From: Candidatus Eiseniibacteriota bacterium
GTDB taxonomy: Bacteria > Joyebacterota > Joyebacteria > Joyebacterales > Joyebacteraceae
Direction: 5' to 3'
DNA length: 11,943 bases
Assembly (NCBI GenBank): GCA_030609605.1
Contig: JAUWBY010000051.1
Span: forward strand, 1 to 11,943
This document shows, piece after piece, positions 1 to 7,114 of the stretch. The first letter of the stretch is position 1, and the number at the start of each line of letters is the position of its first letter. Under the pieces are notes generated by a model that worked only from the letters and a program-made list of their open reading frames with translations, had not been told where the DNA came from and made no database searches. The translations under genes were made by a program, and so were the position numbers.

Positions 1-3000
1 ATTGTGGTGAGCATCTTCGACGCTGTGACAGGCGCGTTCCTCGGGAACGGCGTTACGCCGCCGTACACTGCCTACTCGATCACAGGGCCCATGGACTGCG
101 GTCCAAGCAGTGGGGGATGGTACGGATGGGCCGAGAACGCAGAGTACTGGTTCAACATCATGGGCTACACGACCGAGTATGCCGTCTGGCCGTCGAACGA
201 GCAGTTCCGCGCCCACGTAAGGTCGGACGAAACTGCGGTCCTTTACGAGATCGCCCACTCCCTCGATGAGATCGGCTACGCGTTCGAGACCCGTTGTCTG
301 AATGGCCTGGTCGCCGCCTGCGACGTCAGGTCGTGGATCGCCGACTACGAGAAAATGCCCTTCACCTTCCTCGCCAGCTGCTATGCGATGTGCCAGACGA
401 ACGAGAACCGGCTTTCTTACGAGTTCCGGAAAGGCGAGAAGTGGAGAACGGCCACCATTGGCTACTGCGGGATGGGCGATCCGATCTGCACCAGTTGCTG
501 GGTCAACTCCCTGAGCTGGCAGGACGCTCTGTTCGCCTATCTGGCTGCAGGATACACCGTAGGGGGCGCATTCGACATGGCCAACGCAGACTACCCCATG
601 TGCTCCGACCCCGCCTGCATGAGACATGTGGGAGGTGGCGACCTGACGTTGGTGCCGCCGCTCTTCAGAGTGACCGTGGACCGCCTGGTGCCTGATGAGT
701 TCTCGACAATCCAGGCCGCGGTAGATGCATCGAATCGCGGCGACGTCATCAGGGTGGCAGCGGGAGTGTACACCGAGAACGTGCTGCTGCCCAGCCACGC
801 CGCCCTCTACGGCGGATACGATCCGACCTTCACCACCCGCGATCCGGAGGCGTACCCCACGATCGTCGACGGAGGATATCTGGATCACACCGTGTCGTGT
901 GAGGGCGCCGACCACGTCGTGGTGGACGGCTTCGAGATCCGGGCGTCCGGCAGCTACCACAGCGGCGTCTACACCAGGAACGGCCAAGCTACGATCCGCA
1001 ACTGCACTATCTATGACTGCTACCAGGGGATCGAGATCGCATACGGCACGGGCAATCCGGCGGAGGGCGAGTCAGTCATCGAGCACTGCGAGATTAGGGG
1101 CAACGCGGACATCGGCGTCTATGTCTACGAGTCGATTCACGATGCCGTTCACGTAGAGCGGAACGCCATCCACGGAAACGGCGGATTGGGGATCTATTCG
1201 TCAGGATCATCGATGCAGATCATCAGCAACACCATCGCGTTCAACGGCAGTGCCGGAGGGGTCGACATCAGAGACGGCAGCGCCGTGATCAGAAACAACA
1301 TCATCACTGACAACGAGGGATACGGCATCTTCTGCGTGGGCACGGTGCCGGACGTCACGTACAACGACGTCTGGAACAACTCGGTTCTCGACTACAGCGG
1401 TTGCAGCGGCGGTGCCGGCTCGATATCCGAGGATCCGATCTACTGCGACGCTGCTGCGGGCGATGTTTCCGTTCACGCCAGTTCGCCGACGATCGGAGCT
1501 GGGGAGTACGGGGTCAACATGGGAACGCTTGGTGTCGGCTGTCCCGAGGGCCCGCAGGGACTGGCCGTTGTGCAGATCGGGGCGTCCCTCGATCTCTCAT
1601 GGAGTGCACCGCCCTGGGCCAGGGCGGACGTGGACTACTACGTTGTCTATCGAGACACGACACTTGTTCCGGAAACGGTGATAGCGATTGTCGATGCACC
1701 GGACACGGTCTTCATCGATATCACGACGACACCGTGCGAGGCGTTCAACTATTGGGTTTCCGCCGTCGACTCGGACACGCTTGAGGGAGCGCTGTCGAAC
1801 AGAGCAACCGGGGAGATTTGCTACCAGAGCCCAAGTGGCCTCTCGGCAGTCTTTAATGAGGGTGCCAACGAGCTCTCGTGGTCCCATGGGTCGGGCCCCA
1901 TCGATTACTACGTCATTCAGCGAGGGAACGAGGTCACTCCCCCTGACTCGATCGGCCTGGTCGCCGCCGCCGACACCACGTTTGTCGACACCGCCGTTGG
2001 AGAATGCCCTCGGGATCGCTACGGCTACGAGATCGCCCCGGTCTACGACACTGGATGGAGGGGAGAGCACTCCGAGCTGGTCTCGGTCGACCCCGCTCCG
2101 TCACCTCCGGCTGGAATCACGGCCGACTGGGTGGGGAACGACGTGTTGCTCAACTGGGACGACAACTGCGAAAGCGACTTCAGGCGCTACTGGGTCTATC
2201 GGGACACGATCCCGTTCTCGCCACCGATCAATGCCGACAGGCTGGTCGGCGTCGTGCCGGACCCGACATTCCTGGACGAGGCCCTCAATCCAAACGGGAC
2301 CTACTTCTATCGTCTTGTCGCGACCGATGCCGAGGCTCAGAAGAGCGAGTACTCCGATATGGTCTACCTGGGCTCGGGAGATGTGCTCTCAGTACCTTCG
2401 CCCTACGGCACGATCCAGGCGGCGATAGACGTGTCGGCTGCCCTTGACACGGTCCTCGTGTCGCCGGGGACGTACCACGAGAGCATTACTCTCAAGGACG
2501 GCGTTGTCGTGATGAGCTCCGACGGACGCGCGACAACAACGATAGCATCGTCATCTGTCGTCGTAACGGCCTTCGGTGTGTGCGACCTTACGTTCCTGTC
2601 CGGATTCACGATCGACGGGCAGGGGACTGCACCGGCGGGCGTCGACTGCTGGATGTCGCACGCAGGAATCGAGGACTGCTCGATCATCAATTGCACGGAC
2701 GGTGTCAGTTCAAGGTACGGTGACGCATCAACATTCTACGGCAACCACATCACGGCGAACTCGAATGGCGTCGCTGTGGCTGACAGCGCGTCGCCGTTCC
2801 TCTGCGGGAATCTGATCAGCTTGAACTCGTTCGCCGGGATCTACAACGCGGGTGATCCGGGTCCCGAAGTGGGGCGCTCGCTGGCCGACGCGAACGACAT
2901 CATGGACAACGCGTTCTTCCCAGTGTTCAACGTGATGGGTGTCACTGTCGATGCTGACTACAACTACTGGGGCGGGCTATGCGTGGGCGACAGCCTGTTC

Positions 3001-3372
3001 TATGGTTCCGTGGACTACACACCTTGGACCGACGAGACGCACAGCGAGACCTACACCGAGTGCGGTGTGGATGTCGACGGTCCCGCGATCGGAAAGCCCT
3101 ACCTGAGTCACAGCTTCCCGAACCCATTCAATCCATCGACGGCGATCCAGTACCGTGTACCGTCACCAGGAGGGCTGGTCACCCTGACGGTGCACGACAT
3201 CTCCGGACGGACGGTGCGTGTACTTGTGGACACGCACAAGAGCGGCGGTGAGCACATGGCAGTGTGGCGCGGATTGGACAAGCTGGGCCGCCGGGTAGGC
3301 TCGGGCGTCTATTTCTACAGGCTCGAGGTCGGCGGTGTGAGCATCGAGCGCAAGATGGTGATGATCAAGTAG
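1..3372 (+). CDS. Large secreted multidomain protein: caspase-like domain, two beta-helices, three FN3-like domains, C-terminal sorting module (5' partial)
   Basis: The frame is open at the window edge and no signal peptide is visible, so the true start lies upstream; GTG at 4 is only the first possible start codon inside the window. Numbering from it: residues 1-215 resemble a caspase/gingipain-type fold, with a strand ending in His85 (EIAHS) and a later strand ending in Cys126 (LASCYAMC), then a GYCGM segment. Ten Cys fall in the first 205 residues, which suits an exported, disulfide-bonded domain. Residues about 225-515 form a right-handed beta-helix beginning STIQAAVDAS, with NCTIYDC-type rungs. 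Three FN3-like domains follow (about 515-603, 608-698, 700-795; recurring DYYVVYRDT-like strand). A second beta-helix begins TIQAAIDVS (about 797-1015). Residues about 1033-1122 form a FlgD-Ig/type IX-like sorting module (FPNPFNPST ... GVYFYRLE). It is probably a cell-surface or secreted protein. Protease activity is inferred, and the substrate and any carbohydrate activity are unknown. It converges with pdxA and is unlinked to that operon. Confidence 0.85.
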   Translation: MVVSIFDAVTGAFLGNGVTPPYTAYSITGPMDCGPSSGGWYGWAENAEYWFNIMGYTTEYAVWPSNEQFRAHVRSDETAVLYEIAHSLDEIGYAFETRCLNGLVAACDVRSWIADYEKMPFTFLASCYAMCQTNENRLSYEFRKGEKWRTATIGYCGMGDPICTSCWVNSLSWQDALFAYLAAGYTVGGAFDMANADYPMCSDPACMRHVGGGDLTLVPPLFRVTVDRLVPDEFSTIQAAVDASNRGDVIRVAAGVYTENVLLPSHAALYGGYDPTFTTRDPEAYPTIVDGGYLDHTVSCEGADHVVVDGFEIRASGSYHSGVYTRNGQATIRNCTIYDCYQGIEIAYGTGNPAEGESVIEHCEIRGNADIGVYVYESIHDAVHVERNAIHGNGGLGIYSSGSSMQIISNTIAFNGSAGGVDIRDGSAVIRNNIITDNEGYGIFCVGTVPDVTYNDVWNNSVLDYSGCSGGAGSISEDPIYCDAAAGDVSVHASSPTIGAGEYGVNMGTLGVGCPEGPQGLAVVQIGASLDLSWSAPPWARADVDYYVVYRDTTLVPETVIAIVDAPDTVFIDITTTPCEAFNYWVSAVDSDTLEGALSNRATGEICYQSPSGLSAVFNEGANELSWSHGSGPIDYYVIQRGNEVTPPDSIGLVAAADTTFVDTAVGECPRDRYGYEIAPVYDTGWRGEHSELVSVDPAPSPPAGITADWVGNDVLLNWDDNCESDFRRYWVYRDTIPFSPPINADRLVGVVPDPTFLDEALNPNGTYFYRLVATDAEAQKSEYSDMVYLGSGDVLSVPSPYGTIQAAIDVSAALDTVLVSPGTYHESITLKDGVVVMSSDGRATTTIASSSVVVTAFGVCDLTFLSGFTIDGQGTAPAGVDCWMSHAGIEDCSIINCTDGVSSRYGDASTFYGNHITANSNGVAVADSASPFLCGNLISLNSFAGIYNAGDPGPEVGRSLADANDIMDNAFFPVFNVMGVTVDADYNYWGGLCVGDSLFYGSVDYTPWTDETHSETYTECGVDVDGPAIGKPYLSHSFPNPFNPSTAIQYRVPSPGGLVTLTVHDISGRTVRVLVDTHKSGGEHMAVWRGLDKLGRRVGSGVYFYRLEVGGVSIERKMVMIK

Positions 3373-3441
3373 CGTCGGGCGCCGTTGTTGTGCTCACGCT
3401 CTTGTATGTGAACGAGGATACTACACCAGAAGATTGGGACG
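3373..3441. other. Convergent intergenic gap, no clear terminator
   Basis: These 69 bases separate the 3' ends of the large secreted protein gene and pdxA. I looked for a hairpin followed by a T-run on either strand and saw only weak 4-bp TCAC/GTGA pairing around 3400-3415, with no U-tract. Both transcripts may end by Rho-dependent termination or inside the neighbouring gene, which I cannot decide from sequence. Confidence 0.5.
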
Positions 3442-4452
3442 CTACATGCTTGCGCGGGCTCTTGCTCTCGCCTCGGCGATCTCACCTGCCAGGATTATCG
3501 CTGCGATAATGCTCCCAGGGTCGGCTTCGCCGCGCCCAGCCAGCCCGAATGCAGTACCATGATCCGCCGAAGTACGCACTATGGGAAGCCCTAGAGTGAC
3601 GTTCACGCCCTCGGAGAAACCCCAGAGCTTCGCCGCTATCGTCCCCTGATCGTGGTACATTGCCAGAACAGCGTCGAAGCCCGCCCCGGGGCCATCTGCA
3701 CTCCCCAGCCCACAGTAGATCGAGTCGGCGGGGAATGGTCCTTCAGCCCTGATCCCCATCGCGACGGCATCTGCTATCGCCGGCGTGATCGCGACCGCCT
3801 CTTCGTCGCCGAACATCCCGCCCTCCCCCGCGTGGGGATTCAGACCTGTCACGGCGATCCTGGGGTCGGCGACTTCGAAGCACTCGCTCAAACCGCGATC
3901 GAGAACCTTGATCTTCTCGAGCACGAGTGATCTCGTGATCGCGGCGGGCACGTCCGCTATTGAGAGGTGCGTCGTCACGAGGGCGACACGTTTCTCTCCG
4001 ACCACGAAGGTCATGACGTACTCGGATGCTCCCGTCAGATCCGCGAGATACTCGGTGTGCCCCGGGAAGTTGATTCCGTACTGTGTCATCGCGACCTTGG
4101 AAACCGGGGCCGTCGCCATGGCGTCCGCCGCGCCTGAAAGACACATCTCCGCGGCCGCCTTGATGCTCGCGAGCGCTTCCCCCGCTCCTTCCGGCGTTGA
4201 TACACCCGGCGAGAATGCCGTCGCTTCGGTGGCATCCTCCATTGGATCGATCAGCTCTACGCCGAGCGGTATACCAAGAAGGGCACTCCACTGCTCGAAC
4301 CGGCAACGCCTGCCAACGACACTGATGTTGAAGCGCTCACTGAGCTTCCGAACGGCGCACGCCTTGAGCACGACCTCGGGCCCAATCCCGGCCGGGTCCC
4401 CCATCGTGATCAGAAGCCGCGGTCTTGGCCGGCCGTCAGTAGGCAGATGCAT
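3442..4452 (-). CDS. pdxA: 4-hydroxythreonine-4-phosphate dehydrogenase
   Basis: PdxA oxidises 4-phosphohydroxy-L-threonine with NAD(P)+; the decarboxylated product condenses with deoxyxylulose 5-phosphate (via PdxJ) to make pyridoxine 5'-phosphate. It acts in the cytoplasm in the DXP-dependent vitamin B6 route. The 336-residue product is close to the E. coli length (329). Visible family motifs, numbered from the ATG: GDPAGIG (18-24), PVSK (116-119), FPGHTEY with substrate-contacting His132, and RTSADHGTAF (293-302). The three metal-ligand His positions are His162 (TTHLS), His207 (NPHAGE) and His267 (YHDQG). I chose the ATG at 4452 because GAGGAGA sits three bases before it; an in-frame TTG four codons upstream overlaps that ribosome-binding site and is less likely. 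The gene overlaps the upstream S4 gene by 17 bp, implying co-transcription. A PdxA2-type paralogue (4-phospho-threonate dehydrogenase) is possible, but the surA linkage favours biosynthetic PdxA. Confidence 0.96.
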   Translation of the reverse strand: MHLPTDGRPRPRLLITMGDPAGIGPEVVLKACAVRKLSERFNISVVGRRCRFEQWSALLGIPLGVELIDPMEDATEATAFSPGVSTPEGAGEALASIKAAAEMCLSGAADAMATAPVSKVAMTQYGINFPGHTEYLADLTGASEYVMTFVVGEKRVALVTTHLSIADVPAAITRSLVLEKIKVLDRGLSECFEVADPRIAVTGLNPHAGEGGMFGDEEAVAITPAIADAVAMGIRAEGPFPADSIYCGLGSADGPGAGFDAVLAMYHDQGTIAAKLWGFSEGVNVTLGLPIVRTSADHGTAFGLAGRGEADPGSIIAAIILAGEIAEARARARASM

Positions 4453-4702
4453 CTTTCTCCTCAACTACTTCGTAGAGCGTTGGCGCCTGCTCCTTGCGAA
4501 CATTGCCGGTCGGGATCGCACAAATCACGACTCGCAGAAACCTGTCGCGCATGTTGAGCGTCAGCTCATCCCCAACCCTGACCTCCATCCCGGCTTTGGC
4601 GTTCCGGCCAAGCACCGAGACGAGCCCTGCATCGCACACTCGCTTCGCCATGCTGCGCTGTTTCACAAGGCGCGACACCTTGAGGAACTGGTCAAGTCTC
4701 AT
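4436..4702 (-). CDS. rqcP: S4-domain RNA-binding protein of the RqcP/Hsp15 family
   Basis: This 88-residue protein is almost entirely an S4 RNA-binding domain. Its opening MRLDQFLKVSRLVKQR and the following AKRV.DAGLVSV..R.AKAG..V..GDELT pattern match, as I recall it, Bacillus RqcP (YabO), including conserved Arg2, Asp4 and Arg16. Total length and the acidic YEVVEEKD tail also fit that protein. RqcP binds the obstructed 50S subunit and works with RqcH in alanine tailing of stalled nascent chains; the related Hsp15 recognises 50S subunits carrying a blocked nascent chain. No RqcH gene is visible here, so the assignment between these two roles rests on sequence resemblance. The start ATG overlaps the surA-like stop as ATGA, a typical translational-coupling junction; the nearest GGAG is about 14 bases away, which also suggests re-initiation. 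The 3' end overlaps pdxA by 17 bp. Confidence 0.88.
   Translation of the reverse strand: MRLDQFLKVSRLVKQRSMAKRVCDAGLVSVLGRNAKAGMEVRVGDELTLNMRDRFLRVVICAIPTGNVRKEQAPTLYEVVEEKDASAY
4453..4462 (-). promoter_or_regulatory. Shine-Dalgarno that fixes the pdxA start
   Basis: On the minus strand the sequence reads GAGGAGAAAG directly before ATG at 4452. This strong purine-rich ribosome-binding site lies inside the 3' end of the S4 gene, so pdxA can be translated independently of, or re-initiated from, the upstream frame. It argues against the TTG four codons upstream. Confidence 0.75.
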
Positions 4703-6027
4703 TGGTCCGACACCATCTCCGTACGGATGTCGGTGTATATCTCGTCTCTCAGGCGCTCCATCAGGGCGGCGTACTTCTCCTCCACCCTGATGCTGAAGAT
4801 GTAGTCCTTGAGCTGCTCCCGGATCTCGTCAAGCTCGGCTTGGCGCTCGGCTTCGTACCCCGTCAGCTGAAGAACATAGTAGTCGGCAGCACCTTTGAGG
4901 ACACCCGTCATCTCACCCTCGGAGAGAGAGGCCACGCTGGTGACGAATGCGGCGTCGAGATCGTCCGGAGAGAACCAGCCCAGGTCGCCACCGCGCTCAC
5001 TGGAAGCTGCATCTTCCGAGTAGCCGGCGGCGACAGCTGAGAAATCGGCCCCGTCGAGGACCATTTGTCTCAGGCTCTCCGCCCTCGCTACGGCGCGCTC
5101 TTCATCAGCAGGACCCGGCATCACCTTCGTAAGGATGTGGCGCGCGTGGACACGATCGCCCTCTTTCTCGATCACCTGGATGATGTGAAACCCGAAACGG
5201 GACGGCACAATGCCGCTCACCTCACCTGGTTCAAGGGCAAACGCCGCCTCCTCGAACTCCGGGACCATCATGCCTCGACCGAACCAGCCCAGATCCCCAC
5301 CCGTGGCAGCCGATGCATCATCAGAGTACTCATGGGCGATGTCGATGAACGACTCGCCCGCGTCCAAACGGTCCCGGGCCTCCGTCATCCTCGCGATGGC
5401 GGCGCGCTTCGCTTCCTCACTGATCTTCGCGGTCACCATGATCCCTGAAAGCTGGTACGACTCAGGCATTCGACCCAACTCTGCACCATGCTCTTCGAAG
5501 TAGCTCTCAACCTCCCGCCAGGTTACGTCGATTCTGGCGTGAACCTCCCTGCGAACAACCGTCTCGGCCAAGAGCCTGCGCTCGATATCGTCCCGATAGA
5601 TGGTCGTCAGATCAGCAAGTGTCATTCCCCGCTCAGCGAGAGCACGGTCGAGCTCCTCCTGAGAACCGTATCTATTCCTGAGCTCATCCACCCGCCGTCC
5701 GATTTCCTCATCCAAGCGCCCCGGTCTGAGAACGACGCTGTCTCTTCTGGCCAATGCCACGAGCAGCATCTCCTCCACCATCTCGTTGACGATGCCGCTC
5801 CGAAACTCGAGTATGTTCTCCTCGGAGAGCGTTTCCCCACCAGTTCTCATATTGAAGAGATAGAGTTCTTCATCCACATCGCTCTCGAGAATGATCTCGT
5901 TCCCCACCACGGCGGCGATCCCATCGACGAACTGACGATCCGGTTCCTGGGCTGCAGCCGTTGACGGAGACAGGAACAGGGCAAGGAGGAGTAACCAAAT
6001 CGCTGATCCAGCATGGAATTTCATCAT
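4699..6027 (-). CDS. surA: SurA-like periplasmic chaperone/peptidyl-prolyl isomerase with two parvulin domains
   Basis: SurA proteins escort unfolded outer-membrane proteins across the periplasm. Starting at the ATG at 6027 the protein has 442 residues (E. coli SurA 428). Residues 1-26 form a signal peptide (hydrophobic WLLLLALFL, AAA before Gln27), with no lipobox, so it should be soluble. Residues about 34-175 are the SurA N-terminal chaperone domain (DGIAAVVGNEIILESDVDEEL). Parvulin domain 1 covers about 190-288 and domain 2 about 294-392, both with GGDLGWF; a C-terminal helix follows. Domain 1 has Gly195 (LSGIM) where the usual HIL histidine sits but keeps His281 (FGFHII). Domain 2 keeps His297 (ARHIL) but has ADYYVLQL where FGFHII is expected. 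I chose the ATG at 6027 because GGAG lies six bases upstream and a normal signal peptide follows; an ATG 13 codons earlier overlaps the previous gene's stop. It lies 16 bp after the PPIase lipoprotein gene and is coupled to rqcP through ATGA. Confidence 0.92.
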   Translation of the reverse strand: MMKFHAGSAIWLLLLALFLSPSTAAAQEPDRQFVDGIAAVVGNEIILESDVDEELYLFNMRTGGETLSEENILEFRSGIVNEMVEEMLLVALARRDSVVLRPGRLDEEIGRRVDELRNRYGSQEELDRALAERGMTLADLTTIYRDDIERRLLAETVVRREVHARIDVTWREVESYFEEHGAELGRMPESYQLSGIMVTAKISEEAKRAAIARMTEARDRLDAGESFIDIAHEYSDDASAATGGDLGWFGRGMMVPEFEEAAFALEPGEVSGIVPSRFGFHIIQVIEKEGDRVHARHILTKVMPGPADEERAVARAESLRQMVLDGADFSAVAAGYSEDAASSERGGDLGWFSPDDLDAAFVTSVASLSEGEMTGVLKGAADYYVLQLTGYEAERQAELDEIREQLKDYIFSIRVEEKYAALMERLRDEIYTDIRTEMVSDQ

Positions 6028-6043
6028 CTGTTTCTCCAATTCA

Positions 6044-6955
6044 CTAGGGAGCGCCAGCACCGGCATCGTCGCCGGGCGACTCGTCGATCTGATCCACGAA
6101 CGACGGATCTCCTGCCCCTTTCATTCTCTCCGTGGCCGCTTGTCGGATGAGTGACGTGTCTACATGCACGACCGAGCGGGTTTCAATCTCGCAAAGCCAG
6201 CCGTCGAATGCCTCACGCCGGCGCCTCGATGTCAGGAAACTCAGCACGGCCGACCGCTTCGATTCGAAAGACGGCTGACCCGCGCCGGGATGACGATCCA
6301 GCACCTTCAGGATATGATAGCCGTACCCGCTTGCTATGACGTCGCTGACCTCACCTACCTTCAGGCTGAAGGCCACTTCCTCCAGCTCGTGGATCATCTC
6401 ACCGCGCCGCATGTAGCCGAGGTCGCCTCCTATTGACGCCGTCTGGTCTATCGATGACGATCCGGCAACAGTCTCAAACGGAGTCCCGTTGAGGATTTCC
6501 TCCCGTGCACGCTTGGCTTCGGGCCGATTCCTCACAAGGATATGAGCCAAGCGAACCTGGATTGCGTACCCGTTCCGATGCTCCGCGAAATACGCGGCCG
6601 CGTCGTCGTCGGTAACGTCAGGCACCTCGCTCATCCGGCGCTTGATGTACTCCTCTGCGACAATCTCACGCTCTATTCCGCGAAGCCGCCGAGCGGTTTC
6701 ATCGTCTTTCCCTATCCCCTGCCGAAGTCCCTCCTGATAGAAGAGCTCGGTCTTCACCCAGCTTTCAACCGCGTCCTCCTGATCCTCGAGACTCATCATC
6801 GCCAGATGCTGTTGCGGAATCGACGCGTAGAACTCGTCCGTCGTCAGCGATGAGCTCCCCACACGCGCTACAACATCTTCGCCACCTCGCCCCCCACATC
6901 CGGCGACTGCCACCAGAAGCCCCGCCAGCACCGCGGCCAACCGCAGACCCTTCAA
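6044..6955 (-). CDS. PrsA/SurA-type lipoprotein peptidyl-prolyl isomerase, one intact parvulin domain (TTG start)
   Basis: This 303-residue predicted lipoprotein has a short signal peptide ending in a lipobox, AVAGC, with acylated Cys20. Residues about 25-130 are a helical SurA/PrsA N-terminal chaperone-like region (VARVGSSSLTTDEF...). Residues about 133-219 form a PPIC parvulin domain that keeps both core histidines, His138 (LAHIL) and His214 (GYGYHIL), and the GGDLGYM motif, so it is the best candidate for a catalytically competent isomerase in this cluster. The acidic, Gly/Ala-rich C-terminus has no recognisable domain. The start is TTG at 6955: it is preceded by GGAGGG at the right spacing and places the hydrophobic stretch and lipobox correctly. 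An in-frame GTG at 7108 would put 51 residues before the signal sequence and has no ribosome-binding site. It probably folds periplasmic or outer-membrane clients from a membrane anchor, together with its two neighbours. Confidence 0.9.
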   Translation of the reverse strand: MKGLRLAAVLAGLLVAVAGCGGRGGEDVVARVGSSSLTTDEFYASIPQQHLAMMSLEDQEDAVESWVKTELFYQEGLRQGIGKDDETARRLRGIEREIVAEEYIKRRMSEVPDVTDDDAAAYFAEHRNGYAIQVRLAHILVRNRPEAKRAREEILNGTPFETVAGSSSIDQTASIGGDLGYMRRGEMIHELEEVAFSLKVGEVSDVIASGYGYHILKVLDRHPGAGQPSFESKRSAVLSFLTSRRRREAFDGWLCEIETRSVVHVDTSLIRQAATERMKGAGDPSFVDQIDESPGDDAGAGAP

Positions 6956-6966
6956 TGTTCCCTCCA
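6953..6966 (-). promoter_or_regulatory. Shine-Dalgarno plus TTG start of the 303-aa lipoprotein
   Basis: The minus strand reads GGAGGGAACATTG here: a near-consensus Shine-Dalgarno about five bases before TTG. It decides the start, because the encoded MKGLRLAAVLAGLLVAVAGC is a textbook lipoprotein signal peptide. TTG initiation usually lowers translation relative to ATG, which may set this protein below its neighbours. Confidence 0.75.
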
Positions 6967-7114
6967 GCTTCCTCTGCTGCACGGTCCTCCGTCCGCATGC
7001 GCGGGGGTTGGTGCAGAGCGTGCCTGTGTGAAAGCGTCCAACCTTCGCGCGAACGTCCACGAGCCAGTAACCGCCCGTGGACGTTCCGATGCGTACCCCA
7101 GCGCTCACCGCCGG
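6956..7114 (-). other. 159-bp gap inside the PPIase cluster, with RNA-structure potential
   Basis: This is the only sizeable gap within an otherwise tightly packed gene set. It contains a perfect 11-bp inverted repeat (7051-7061 / 7076-7086) and a weaker imperfect pairing (about 6972-6982 with 7011-7018, one three-base bulge) just upstream of the Shine-Dalgarno of the next gene. The frame is open through the gap, but I see no start signal or protein-like character. I found no convincing -35/-10 pair. Confidence 0.5.
7051..7086 (-). repeat. Perfect 11-bp inverted repeat (stem-loop) between two PPIase genes
   Basis: Arms GAACGTCCACG (7051-7061) and CGTGGACGTTC (7076-7086) are exact reverse complements separated by 14 bases. 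In the minus-strand transcript this forms a stable stem about 30 bases after the stop of the 604-aa lipoprotein gene. No U-tract follows, so it is not a standard rho-independent terminator. It could protect an mRNA 3' end, attenuate read-through, mark a processing site or bind a dimeric protein. Confidence 0.65.

Noticed and set aside
3373..3441. Possible bidirectional terminator between the convergent genes
   Set aside because: Only a 4-bp weak pairing and no T-run on either strand; not enough to call.
3785..4804. 339-codon open frame on the + strand opposite pdxA and rqcP
   Set aside because: It crosses three real minus-strand genes whose catalytic motifs and coupled junctions are clear. 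It has no protein-like domain and is a mirror frame.
7051..7086. Rho-independent terminator after the 604-aa lipoprotein gene
   Set aside because: The stem is strong but is followed by GCGCGAAGG rather than a U-tract, and the next gene looks like part of the same cluster. It is kept only as an inverted repeat of unknown role.
6956..7108. 51-residue N-terminal extension of the 303-aa lipoprotein (GTG start at 7108)
   Set aside because: There is no ribosome-binding site at the GTG, and the extension would bury the lipoprotein signal peptide. The TTG at 6955 has GGAGGG at proper spacing and gives a standard lipobox at Cys20.
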